From G963704535 sp963704535 (GTDB lineage Bacteria; Chloroflexota; Chloroflexia; Chloroflexales; Roseiflexaceae), in the NCBI GenBank assembly GCA_963704535.1, contig OY969916.1:10292001-10356000 (forward strand): a stretch of DNA of 64,000 nucleotides. Reading direction: 5' to 3'. The notes under the pieces are model-generated. The model ran no database searches and had not been told where the DNA came from. It saw only the letters and a list, made by a program, of their open reading frames with translations. The translations under genes and the position numbers were made by a program. This document shows, piece after piece, positions 1 to 9,046 of this stretch; position 1 is the first letter of the stretch, and every line of letters starts with the position of its first letter.

Positions 1-2605
1 TGATCGTCGCCGAGCTGGCGCCCTCGCCCACGCTGTAGGTGGCGGAGCTGAAGGCGACCGTCGGCGGGGCATCGTCATTGCGAATCGTGCCTAGCCCCTG
101 GCCGTCGGCGATCGTCGCATTGCCGGCGGCGCTCAGGTTGACCAGGAAGGTCTCGTCGTCCTCGTAGGTCGTGTCGCCGTTGATGGTCACGGTGATCGTG
201 CGGGTGATCTGGCCGGCCGGGATGATCAGGGTCTGCGGCGTGATCGCGACATAATCACTCCCGGCGGTGGCTGTGCCGTCGGCGGTGCTGTACTGCACCG
301 TCACATCCTGGAAGCTTGGTCCTGAGAGCGCGACGTCGAAGACCGCGTTGGTCGTGCCGGCGTTGCCCTCATCGATCGCTACGTCGCTGATCGAGAGCGC
401 CGGGTCGCTGACTTTGGTGATAAACGCATCTAGGCCGCCGCTGGCGCCGCCGCCGTTGCTGGGCTGGAGCACGCCGGCGGGGACGGTCGTGAAATCGGTC
501 GAGTAGGTCGAGCCGGCGACATGGTACACGTCATTGAGCATGGCCACGCCATAGGCGGCGTCGTCGCTGCTGCCGCCCAGGTAGAAGCTGGCGACGAGCG
601 GCCCACCGCCGGACGGGTTCAGCTTGGTGACAAAGGCGTCGGCGCCGCCGTACAGCGGCTGGGCAACCAGAGGCGGCTTGGGGAAGTTGGCCGAGGAGGT
701 GCTGCCCGCGATCACGGCGCGGCTCGCGGCGTCCACGGCAATGCTATTGCCCTGGTCGGTCAGGGCGCCGCCCAGGTAGGTGCTGTAGATTAGCGCGCTG
801 CCGGCGGGGTTGAGCTTGGTGACAAAGGCGTCGATGCCGCCGCCATTGGCCGTCTGTAGGGCGCCGGGCGTGGTCGGGAAGCCGCCGGCGCCGGAGGAGC
901 CGGTCGCGCCAGTGATATATGCCTCGCCGGTGGGCTGGACCGCGATGCTGTTGCCTTCGTCGCCGTTGGTACCGCCCAGGAAGGTGCTGTAGCTGGCGGC
1001 GCCGGCGGCGTTCATTTTGGCGACAAAGGCATCGCGCCCGCCGCCGTTGGTCGCCTGGAGCGCGCCGGGCGTGGTCGGGAAGCCGGCCGCGGCGTAGCCG
1101 GTCACGTAGGCGGCGCCGGCGGCCACGGCGACCCCGCGCGCAGCGTCGTTGCCGTTGCCGCCCATATACGACAGGTAGCCAAGCGTGTAGGCCGAGCCCG
1201 ATCCGTTCAGCCGGGCCACAAAGGCGTCGAAGCCGCCAGCCCAGTTGCCCTGGCCGGTGCCGCCGGATGGGCGCAAGCCATTAGCCTCGGTCGAGCCGGC
1301 GATGTAGATGTTAGTGCCTTCCACGGCGATCCCATTGCTCTCGTCGTCGCCGCCGGTGCTCAGGTAGGTGCCGAACAGCAGCGCGCTGCCGGTCTCATCC
1401 AGTTTGGCCACGAACACGTCGGCGCCGGTGCCGGCGCCGGTGCCGGCCAACGGGGTGCTGGTGGGGAAGTCGCTCGAACGGGTTGAGCCGGTGATATACA
1501 CATCTGGACCTGATCCGCCCCCAGGCCCGATCGCGATGCCGCGGCCAGTATCGTCGCCCGAGCCGCCGATCAGCGTCCGAAACGCGGTGCCGGTGCCGTC
1601 GGGCAGCACCTTGACCACGAATACATCGGAGCGAACCAGCGAACTGCCGGGGACCGTGCCGGGGCTGCCGGGGAAGGTCGTCGATTGGGTGGTGCCGGTG
1701 ACGTAGGTCAGGCCGGCGCCATCGACCGCGACCGCGTAGGCCGCGTCGGCGCCGCTGCCGCCCAGGTAGGTGCTGTACTCCAGCTTGGGGTCGATCGTCA
1801 GCGGCTGGGATGGGTCGTAGGCGCCCACCTCGAAGCCGATCCCGCCGTTCGCGAACAACAGGTAGCGGGCTGCGACAGGGACGCGCCGGCCGCTGATCTC
1901 CTGCCAGGCGATCGGCGCATGCTCGGTCAGGGTGCGGGCGGGGGCCGCGTCGCCGGCCGGGATGGTCAGCAGCAGGCTGCCGGCCTCGTCGAGCCGCGCG
2001 CCACTGGCACCCTCGTAGCGCCAGCGGATGATGCGCGGGTCGACGCCCGGCGCGACATCGTAGGTGCTCTTGAGGCTGCCGTCGGTGCCCTCGTAGCGCA
2101 CGCTGATGCCGGGGTAAAGCTGCTCATAGACCAGCTCACCGTAGGTCGGTAGGCCGGTGCGCCACTGCGACGAGTCATTGCCAAGTAGATAGTTGAAAAC
2201 GCCGGGCAGCGGCTGCGCGGCGGAGAGCTTCGGGGTGGCGTTGGCGTCGTCGAAGCGCAGGCGGATCACCGAGGGCTCAGCAGAGGATTGAGGATGGAGG
2301 ATGGAGGATGGCGATTCCAGCCATCCTCCATCCGCAGGGGTTGGGAGCGCCAGTACAATCTCTTCTGGAGTGAAGAACAGCGAGCCACCCATGCCGTGGG
2401 CCTGGAAGCGAACGCGGGAGTCGCTCTGACCCTGGTTGGGCACAAACGGGAGCGCCAGCCGGCTCAGGTCCGGCCGCTCAACCGGGGCGGTTGGCGCCAG
2501 CCAGCGCGCGCCCAGGAGCGACATCGGCACGAGCAGCGCCAGCGCCGCCAGCAGCATGCGACCGACCATGAGAGTGCGGGGTCGTAGCAGTACGAGATGA
2601 GTCAT
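1..2605 (-). CDS. SBBP-repeat / Calx-beta surface protein (3' end cut off by window)
   Basis: Reading the minus strand from the ATG at 2605 gives one open frame that runs off the left edge (over 860 codons). A hydrophobic stretch at about residues 13-33 looks like a signal peptide or anchor. Next comes a domain beginning LPFVPNQGQSDSRVRFQAHG, the usual N-terminal module (DUF7948 type) of SBBP proteins. At least six repeats with the pattern YSTYLGGSGxDxAxxIAVD...YVTGxT.S..FPTTPGA follow, which is the seven-bladed beta-propeller repeat SBBP. After them, ISDVAIDEGNAGTT and a following YEDDETF mark a Calx-beta domain, with a second one starting at the edge. It is likely secreted and surface bound; no enzymatic role is visible. 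Residues near 88-110 come from an in-frame repeat insertion (2281-2336). Confidence 0.85.
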   Translation of the reverse strand, partial: MTHLVLLRPRTLMVGRMLLAALALLVPMSLLGARWLAPTAPVERPDLSRLALPFVPNQGQSDSRVRFQAHGMGGSLFFTPEEIVLALPTPADGGWLESPSSILHPQSSAEPSVIRLRFDDANATPKLSAAQPLPGVFNYLLGNDSSQWRTGLPTYGELVYEQLYPGISVRYEGTDGSLKSTYDVAPGVDPRIIRWRYEGASGARLDEAGSLLLTIPAGDAAPARTLTEHAPIAWQEISGRRVPVAARYLLFANGGIGFEVGAYDPSQPLTIDPKLEYSTYLGGSGADAAYAVAVDGAGLTYVTGTTQSTTFPGSPGTVPGSSLVRSDVFVVKVLPDGTGTAFRTLIGGSGDDTGRGIAIGPGGGSGPDVYITGSTRSSDFPTSTPLAGTGAGTGADVFVAKLDETGSALLFGTYLSTGGDDESNGIAVEGTNIYIAGSTEANGLRPSGGTGQGNWAGGFDAFVARLNGSGSAYTLGYLSYMGGNGNDAARGVAVAAGAAYVTGYAAAGFPTTPGALQATNGGGRDAFVAKMNAAGAASYSTFLGGTNGDEGNSIAVQPTGEAYITGATGSSGAGGFPTTPGALQTANGGGIDAFVTKLNPAGSALIYSTYLGGALTDQGNSIAVDAASRAVIAGSTSSANFPKPPLVAQPLYGGADAFVTKLNPSGGGPLVASFYLGGSSDDAAYGVAMLNDVYHVAGSTYSTDFTTVPAGVLQPSNGGGASGGLDAFITKVSDPALSISDVAIDEGNAGTTNAVFDVALSGPSFQDVTVQYSTADGTATAGSDYVAITPQTLIIPAGQITRTITVTINGDTTYEDDETFLVNLSAAGNATIADGQGLGTIRNDDAPPTVAFSSATYSVGEGASSATI
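2281..2336. repeat. in-frame palindromic GGATGGAGGATGG repeat
   Basis: Copies of GGATGGAGGATGG face their reverse complement CCATCCTCCATCC around a short centre. The block lies inside the SBBP protein gene and keeps its frame. The same family sits upstream of the CHAT gene at 48490-48557. Confidence 0.7.
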
Positions 2606-2922
2606 AAACGATGCCTGCTCCTCATCAGAAGGATATGAAAAAATGCACTGGAACGGGATTGAAGTCGGCCACATGCGGCGAATCGCCCAACACATGCGGT
2701 GCTCCGCGCCGGCGTGATTGGGATATACCAGGCACGCTCGTATTGATCGAAGCGGCTTCATTGTCCTATAAGATCAGCATATGTTAAGAATCGGTTTCGG
2801 TCCGATTTATGATCGAATATGTTCCGAAACGTGAAACGTGATCGGGGGCGTTGCTCACGTTTCACGCTTCACGTTTCGGGTCCGCCGTGGGATGTTTGAA
2901 AACGCGCGAGTCCCTAATTCGT
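2606..2922. other. intergenic region with CGTTTCACG repeat
   Basis: No gene is visible. Around 2827-2881 GTGAAACGTG copies face CACGTTTCAC copies, a dispersed repeat also seen at 33720-33812 and 54948-55000. The rest is unremarkable leader sequence before the tRNA-Val promoter. Confidence 0.5.
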
Positions 2923-2951
2923 TTGCAACATCGGTACGTCTATGCTATACT
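2923..2951 (+). promoter_or_regulatory. sigma-70-type promoter of tRNA-Val
   Basis: TTGCAA (2923-2928) and TATACT (2946-2951) are separated by exactly 17 bases and end 12 bases before the mature tRNA 5' end. Confidence 0.75.
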
Positions 2952-2963
2952 GGCGGCGCAGTC

Positions 2964-3040
2964 GGGCGATTAGCTCAGCTGGCTAGAGCGCGTCGTTCAC
3001 ACCGACGAGGTCACTGGTTCGAGTCCAGTATCGCCCACCA
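2964..3040 (+). tRNA. tRNA-Val (anticodon CAC), CCA encoded
   Basis: The acceptor stem GGGCGAT pairs with ATCGCCC at 3030-3036. The D-arm (TAGCTCAGCTGGCTAGAGC) and T-arm (CTGGTTCGAGTCCAG) are canonical. The anticodon stem CGTCG/CGACG encloses loop TTCACAC, giving anticodon CAC (valine, GUG). The terminal ACCA is encoded at 3037-3040. Confidence 0.95.
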
Positions 3041-3143
3041 ATATCTTGCTATCGGCGCGGCTCATCATGGGTCGCGCCTTTCGCATCCAGATGGGCTCAA
3101 TCCGCCCGTGGACTGGCCATCGCCTACCGAATGAACGCATGCC

Positions 3144-6100
3144 ATGCCGACCCTGGTCGAGACTCTCGCCAGCTTTGTGCCCACCCTGATCGTGCGCCGG
3201 CTGGCGGCCAACCCTGCTCCACTCGCCGAACCGGCCGCCGAGCGCTTCCACGCGGCGGTGCTGTATGCCGATATCTCCGGCTTTACCCCCCTGACCGAGC
3301 GTCTCTCCCGTAGCGGCCCGGCCGGCGTCGAGGAGTTGAGCGGGCTACTCAACGCCTATTTCGGCGAGCTGATCGCCTTGATCGCGGCCCTCGGCGGCGA
3401 CGTGGTCAAGTTTGCCGGCGACGCGCTGCTGGCGATCTGGCCCGCCGCCGACGAAGATCTGCCCACCTCGGTGCGCCGCGCCGCGCAGTGCGCCCTGGCC
3501 GCGCAGATGTCGCTGCATCAATACCAGGCCGCCGACGGCATCCGCCTGTCGTTGCGGGTGGCGATCGGGGCCGGGCGCGTAGCGATGGTCCACATCGGGG
3601 GCGTCTACGGGCGCTGGGAATGTCTTGTTACCGGCCCGCCGCTGATCCAGATCGGGGCCGCCGGTGGGCTGGCCCAGCCGGGCGAGGTGGTGCTCGCACC
3701 CGATGCGTGGGCGCTGGTCAGCGATGTCTGCGCCGGCACGCCCATCCTCGATGACAAGATGACAAGGTGGCAAGATGACAAGGTGACTGATACAGCATAT
3801 CAGACCCCCTCACCCCCTCACCCCCTCACCCCTTCATCTTGTCAGGCGGTGCGGCTGGATGACGTGCTGGCGCCGCTGCCCCTGCGCCCGCTGCCTCCGT
3901 TCTCGCTGGTGCCGGAGATGGATGCCGCGCTGCGGGCCTACATCCCCGGCGCGATCCTCTCGCGCCTCGTCGCGGGCCAGAGCGGCTGGCTGGCCGAACT
4001 GCGCCGGGTCACGGTCATGTTCATCAACCTGCCAGGTATCGATCATTCGATGCCGCTGGAGCAGGCCCACCTGGTGATGCGCGCGCTCCAGACCGAGCTG
4101 TACCGCTACGAGGGCAGCATCAACAAGCTCGGCGTCGACGACAAGGGCATCATGTTGGTCGCTGCGCTGGGGCTGCCGCCGCTGGCCCACGAAGACGACG
4201 CCGCCCGCGGGGTGCTGGCGGCGCTGGCGATGCGCGCCAAGCTGCAGGAGCTGGGGCTGCCCAGCGCGATCGGCGTCGCGACGGGCCGCGCGTTCTGCGG
4301 CGCCGTCGGCAGCGATCGGCGCCGCGAGTACACCATGATCGGCGATGTCGTCAACCTGGCCGCGCGGCTCATGCAGGCCGCCGGCTCACTCCAGCCCGCG
4401 CAAGCTCCCGGGCATCCTCTGCGACGCGGCCACCTACCAGGCCGCCCAGTCACGCCTGATCTTCGAGACGCTGCCGCCGATCGCCGTCAAAGGCAAGGCC
4501 GAAGCGGTCGCGATCTACCGGCCGACCGCCGAGCTGACGCCGGCGCAGTCGGGCACCCGCCACCCCGGCTCGCCGATCGACATGGTCGGGCGCGTGGCCG
4601 AGCAGGCCATCCTGGCCGACCAGATCCAACTGCTGCTCCGTAGCGGCGCCGGCGGCAACAGCCCCGGTCGCGCCACGGTGCTGCTGATCGAAGGCCCGGC
4701 CGGCATCGGCAAATCGCGGCTGCTGGAGGACCTGCGCCGCAAGGCCGAGGCCATGCGCGTGCGGCTGTTTTTCAGCGCCGGCGACGCGGTCGAGAAGTCC
4801 ACGCCCTACTACGCCTGGCGCGGCATCTTCAGCCAACTGCTCGACCTCGACAACCTCGGCAGCCCGGCCGCCCGCCGGCAGCACGTCCTGGACTTATTGG
4901 AGATGGAGCCGGAGCTGCTGCCGCTCGCCCCGCTGCTCAACGCGGTTCTGCCGCTCGACCTGCCGGACAACGAGGTCACATTGCAGCTCGCCGGCCAGGC
5001 GCGCGTCACCAGCACCCACAGCCTGCTGCTGCGCCTGCTCCAAGCGTCGGCCGCCCGCTCGCCCAAGCTGCTCATCCTAGAGGACGCCCACTGGCTCGAA
5101 CTCGGCCTCGTGGGCGCTGGTACGCGATGTCAGCCGGCGTGTCGCCCCGGTGCTGCTCGTGATCGCCAGCCGCCCGCTGGCCGACCCGCTGCCCGCCGAG
5201 TACCGCCGGATCGTGGCCGCCGCGCGCACCCGGCGGCTGCCGCTGGAGCGGCTCTCAGCCGAGGAGACGCGGGCGCTGGTCGGCCAGCGGCTCCAAGTCG
5301 CCCAGGTGCCGGAGCCGGTGAGCGCCCTGATCCTGGCCAGGGCCGAGGGCAACCCGTTCTTCAGCGCCGAGCTGGCCTACGCGCTGCGCGACGCCGGGCT
5401 CATCCAGGTCGCCGGCGGCGAGTGCCGGATCGCGCCCAATGTCGCCGACCTCGGCGCCGCCGGCCTGCCCGACACCGTGCAGGGCGTGATTACGAGCCGG
5501 ATCGACCGCCTCTCCCCGGCCCAGCAGCTCACGCTCAAGGTCGCCAGCGTGATCGGCCGCACCTTTACGTCTCGCATTCTGCGCGATATCTACCCAGTCG
5601 CCGCCGATCGGGCGCGGCTGGACGAGCACCTCGCCAGGCTGGACGCTCTCGACGTTAAGCCACAGGATGCGGAAGGCGACAACCAGGACCGAACCTACGT
5701 CTTTACCCACAGCATCACACAAGAGGTCGCCTACAACCTGATGCTGTTCGCCCAACGGCGCGAGCTGCACCGGGCCGTGGCCGAGTGGTACGAGCGGACC
5801 TACGCCGAGAACCAAGAACCAAGAACAAAGAACCAAGAACCAAGAACCGATAGAACCACCGATCGTAAGGGCGTATTGCATACGCCCCCAGCGGACAACG
5901 GACAACTAACAACTGACAACCGGTTGGCGCCCTACTACTCGCTGCTGGCCCATCACTGGAGCAAGGCCCAGGTCGAGCCCAGGGCGATCGCCTACCTGGA
6001 GCGGGCGGGAGAGCAGGCCTTGGCGATCAGCGCGCTCCGCGAGGCGCGCACATTCTTCGCGCAGGCGCTGGCGCTGGCCACCCAGGAACCAAGAACCAGG

Positions 6101-7120
6101 CCTGCCCTGAGCGAAGTCGAAGGCACCCAAGAACCACTTTCATCGCGCGCGAAGCAGCGGGTGACGCTGACCCGGCAGCTTGGCGAAGCCCACTACCTGC
6201 TTGGCGAGTTCATGGCCGCGAAACTCTGTTTTGAAGAAAGCCTGATGCTGGCCCGTGCGAGCGGTGATGACCAGCCGGTCGCGGCGGCGCTGATCCGTCT
6301 CGGCCGGCTGACGACGGATCTGGGTGAGTACGACGAGGCCAGGGCGCGCCTCAAAGAAGGGCTGGTGCTGGCCCGCGCCGGCGGCGACGAAGAGTTGATC
6401 GCCCACGCGCTCAACAACCTTGGCTTGGTCGACTACCAGCAAGGGCACTACGCCGCCGCCCGCGGCAACTACGAGGAAAGCCTGGCGCTGGCCCGCGCCG
6501 CCGGCGACCGGATCGGCGTCGCGCGGGTGCTCAACAACCTGGGTTCGGTCGCGCTGGCCCAGCGGGCGTACCAGGAGGCCCGCGCGTCGTACGAGGAAAG
6601 CCTGGCGCTCCAGCAAGAGATCGGCTACCAATGGGGCATCGCCATGTGCCTCAACAACCTGGGGCAGGTCGCCGCCGCGCAGCAGGCCCACGCCGAGGCC
6701 CGGCGCCGTTACCAGGCGAGCCTGGCCATGTTCAAGGAGATCGGCGACCCGCGCGCGATCGCCGCGATCCTCGAAAGCCTGGGAGACGTGGCCTTCGCGC
6801 TGGGGGATGCCGAGGAAAGCAGGGCCTACTTCCGCGAGGCGCTCACGATCGCCGCCGGGATCGGCGCGGCTCCCACCACATTGTACGCCGTCGTCGGGAT
6901 CGCCAGGCTGCTGGCACGGGCCGGGGCACACGAGCGGGCCATCGAGCTGCTGGGCATGGTCCTGCACCACCCGGCCAGCGACAGCGAGACCAGGTCTCAA
7001 GCAGAACCGCTGCTGAACGAGCTGCGGGCCGCACTCCCAACTCAAGTGCTGGACGCCGCCCTGGAGCGCGGGCGGGCGCAGACGCTGGAAGCAGCCGTGG
7101 ATTCGATCATGGTCAGTTAG
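3144..7120 (+). CDS. tandem adenylate/guanylate cyclase - AAA ATPase - TPR protein, two frameshifts
   Basis: This is one gene read in three successive frames. The first part (3144 to about 4400) has two class III cyclase domains: ADISGFTPLTERL with FAGDALLAIW, then a second ending in REYTMIGDVVNLAARLMQAA. The second part (about 4405-5099) continues ILCDAATYQAA and holds the P-loop GPAGIGKSRLLE and Walker B LILEDAHWL. The third part (5101-7120) carries the rest of the ATPase and TPR repeats of the form LARAAGDRIGVARVLNNLGSVAL. Dropping one A at 5099/5100 restores the usual EDAHWLDSASW; one extra base near 4405 explains the first break. The repeat blocks at 3757-3843, 5806-5921 and 6085-6142 add low-complexity linkers in frame. 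It probably makes a cyclic nucleotide in response to a TPR-sensed signal. Either a pseudogene or a sequencing artefact. Confidence 0.8.
3757..3843. repeat. in-frame GATGACAAG / ACCCCCTCA repeat insertion
   Basis: GATGACAAGATGACAAGG at the left faces CATCTTGTCA at the right, around a tract of ACCCCCTC units. The block lies between the two cyclase domains and stays in frame. The same family appears at 33685-33720. Confidence 0.65.
5806..5921. repeat. in-frame CCAAGAACCAAGAAC and CAACTGACAAC repeats
   Basis: Several AACCAAGAAC units are followed by GGACAACTAACAACTGACAA units. Together they give the low-complexity peptide NQEPRTKNQEPRT... inside the ATPase/TPR linker without breaking the frame. 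A related block at 6085-6142 encodes QEPRTRPALSEVEGTQEP, from the dispersed palindrome CCTGCCCTGAGCGAAGTCGA. Confidence 0.65.
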
Positions 7121-7226
7121 AGACTGGTGAAAAGGGGGAGTTTGAGGGGGCTGCCCCTCAAGAATCCCCTTTCCACTCTCCATCGTCAGTTGTCAGTTGC
7201 GCCGCAACTGACAACTGACAACTGAC
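7121..7226. repeat. family B palindromic element followed by GTCAGTTG inverted repeat
   Basis: Directly after the stop codon at 7118-7120 comes GTGAAAAGGGGGAGTTTGAG, a central palindrome and CCCCTTTCCAC (family B). A perfect inverted repeat follows at 7185-7226 (GTCAGTTGTCAGTTGCG against CGCAACTGACAACTGAC). It may act as a terminator between the cyclase gene and the PrsW gene. Confidence 0.65.
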
Positions 7227-7249
7227 CCTGTCTTAGCAGGAGACCACCC

Positions 7250-8249
7250 ATGATCTTCTTGCTCACAGTCGCATTGAGCTTTGTGCCGGCCTTCTTCTAC
7301 GCCTGGATCATCTACTGGCTGGACCGCTACGAGAAGGAGCCCCGGCGGCTGCTTGGCGGCGCGTTTTTCTGGGGCGCCGTAGTGGCCGTGATCGGCGCGA
7401 TCGTCTGGAGCCTGGTGCTGCAAGGCGGGATCTTCCTGCTCACCGGCTCCGAAGACGTGGCCGAGCTGACCGGCACGGTCCTGGTCGCCCCGATCGTCGA
7501 GGAGAGCCTCAAGGGCCTGGCCGTGCTGCTGGTCTTCCTGATCTTCCGCGATGAGTTCGAACTCGATCCTGGACGGCATCGTCTACGCCGGGATCACCGC
7601 GCTAGGGTTCGCGGCCACCGAGAACGTGCTCTACCTGTACTTCGGAGGCTACCAGGAGGGTGGCGGGGAAGGGCTGGCGACGCTGTTCTTCCTGCGGGTG
7701 ATCCTGGGCGGCTGGAACCACGCCCTCTACACCGCGTTCACCGGCATCGGCCTGGCGGTCGCCCGCATGAGCCGGCGCTCCTCGGTCAAGCTGGTCGCGC
7801 CGCTGGCCGGGCTGGTCGTCGCGATCTGCGCCCACGCTTTACATAATGGTATGGCGACAGTCCTCGGCGGCAGCATAGGGCTGGGCGGCTTGCTGGCGAC
7901 CCTGCTGGTCGATTGGCTCGGCTGGCTGCTTATCTTCTGCGTGATCATATGGGCGATCACGCGCGAGCGGCGCCTGCTCACTCTGCACCTGCGCGAAGAG
8001 GTCGATCGGCAACTGCTGACCCCGGCGCACTACCAGGTGGCATGCTCATCCTGGGCGCAGAGCGGCGCGCGGCTGCGGGCACTGACGGCGGGCCGCTACC
8101 GGCCGACCAACCGCTTCTACCAGCTCTGCGGCGAGCTGGCCCACAAGAAGCACCAGCGCGACGCCTTGGGCGAGGAGGGCGGCAACAGCGCGGCGATCGA
8201 GCGGCTGCGGGCCGAGTTGGCGAGCTTGGCGCCGGTGGTGCAGGGATGA
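7250..8249 (+). CDS. PrsW-family intramembrane metalloprotease, one frameshift
   Basis: The first frame runs 7250 to about 7559 and the second continues to 8249. Joined, they give a polytopic membrane protein with the PrsW (PF13367) signature in order: EE of APIVEESLKG, E of GFAATENVLYLY, H of GGWNHALYTAFTGIGLA and H of CAHALHNGM. PrsW proteins cleave membrane anti-sigma factors and related substrates. Removing one A in TTCGAACTCG at about 7559 restores RDEFDSILDGIVYAGITALG, so the break is a single-base insertion in the same sequence context as the one at 5099. An AGGAGA ribosome site precedes the ATG. The C-terminal 80 residues after the last helix are cytoplasmic-like and charged. Confidence 0.85.
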
Positions 8250-8287
8250 TACGTTTACGGCAACCTAATTGGATATTCACACCAGAA

Positions 8288-8662
8288 TCAGATAGTGCCC
8301 GCATCGACTGTGAGCGTATGAACCGTAATGATCGGCGTCGTCTCAGTGAGGGTAGGAGTGTATGCGGAGAGCGCGAGGATATCGCGTACAGGTGGCTGAA
8401 GCAAAATCCCTAGCACTATATCACGCGTGTCCGGTGAGAGGTGCTCGAAACCTGTGAGTGGGAAGCTGCGCGGTCCTATCTCGGTAGGTTGCGCTAATAC
8501 TGAATAGTCAAACAGCGTAATGCCGACCGCACGTCGTTCGAGCGTGTTCATTCGCAGGAGAATGTGATCGGTCAATTCGATACCTGTGGCATGCTCGCCC
8601 GGTGCAAACGTGATAGAGAGTGTGTCACTCTCCTCATCGTAGCTGTAAATTGGTTCCGTCAT
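8288..8662 (-). CDS. DUF2283 family protein (antitoxin-like partner)
   Basis: The protein starts MTEPIYSYDEESDTLSITFA and continues LTDHILLRMNTLERRAVGITLFDYSVL. This matches the DUF2283 pattern (Y.YD...D.L.I.F....... E....I.. ...G...GI.I...S). It is 124 residues long, longer than the usual 60-80, with an extra C-terminal tail. The start at 8662 is chosen because GGTGAG precedes it and it lies only 4 bases after the stop of the upstream gene, so the two form one operon. DUF2283 proteins are frequent small partners of toxin-like proteins; that role here is inferred. Confidence 0.65.
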   Translation of the reverse strand: MTEPIYSYDEESDTLSITFAPGEHATGIELTDHILLRMNTLERRAVGITLFDYSVLAQPTEIGPRSFPLTGFEHLSPDTRDIVLGILLQPPVRDILALSAYTPTLTETTPIITVHTLTVDAGTI

Positions 8663-8666
8663 CGTC

Positions 8667-8996
8667 TCACCATACGGCTTTCTGATATGCTGTGACAATG
8701 TAGTTATTGGGGATTGGCTTGCCATCCTCGCTCTCGCTGAAGCGAAAGAGCGTGATAACGACGATATGCGTGTTGTCTGCGACTAAACCGTTGAAGGCTT
8801 TACTGTATCGATACTTCTGCGGATTGAGCGTGTCCTGTTTCCGCCGTCCTGATCGGATGACATCTTTAAGATGCTCCTCATAAGCAGCCATCTCAGGATG
8901 ATTGATTGGTTCGATAATGTGCTCCCACCGCTCCTCGGTCAAGTAAATCTCGTTCCCTTGGCGATCGTGAACGGTCCATCGTCTGCCCATGATCAT
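8667..8996 (-). CDS. putative BECR-fold nuclease / toxin-like small protein
   Basis: About 109 residues: MIMGRRWTVHDRQGNEIYLT, then EERWEHIIEPINHPEMAAYE, then IRSGRRKQDTLNPQKYRYSK and a last part ending NNYIVTAYQKAVW. The order 'V.D..G..I.LT.ERW.HI...HPEM' followed by a basic strand and a final YIVTAYQ strand resembles small phage-type BECR/RelE-like nucleases and DUF4258-like proteins. I do not recognise an exact family. The ATG at 8996 follows GAGG at good spacing; the longer reading uses a TTG inside the promoter. An extended -10 (TGCTATAAT on the minus strand, 9029-9034) sits just upstream. With the DUF2283 gene 4 bases downstream it forms a plausible toxin-antitoxin pair. Confidence 0.55.
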   Translation of the reverse strand: MIMGRRWTVHDRQGNEIYLTEERWEHIIEPINHPEMAAYEEHLKDVIRSGRRKQDTLNPQKYRYSKAFNGLVADNTHIVVITLFRFSESEDGKPIPNNYIVTAYQKAVW

Positions 8997-9028
8997 ACCT
9001 AGCCTCGTCAAGAGCCGATCGTGAGCCA

Positions 9029-9034
9029 ATTATA
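9029..9034 (-). promoter_or_regulatory. extended -10 element upstream of small nuclease-like gene
   Basis: On the minus strand TGC-TATAAT is read here, about 33 bases before the proposed start at 8996. No good -35 lies at 17 bases. Confidence 0.45.
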
Positions 9035-9046
9035 GCACGCGCAAGG

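Noticed and set aside
267..2152. Several plus-strand open frames over the first 2 kb
   Set aside because: They are antisense shadows of the SBBP protein, whose minus-strand translation shows clear, repeated family motifs.
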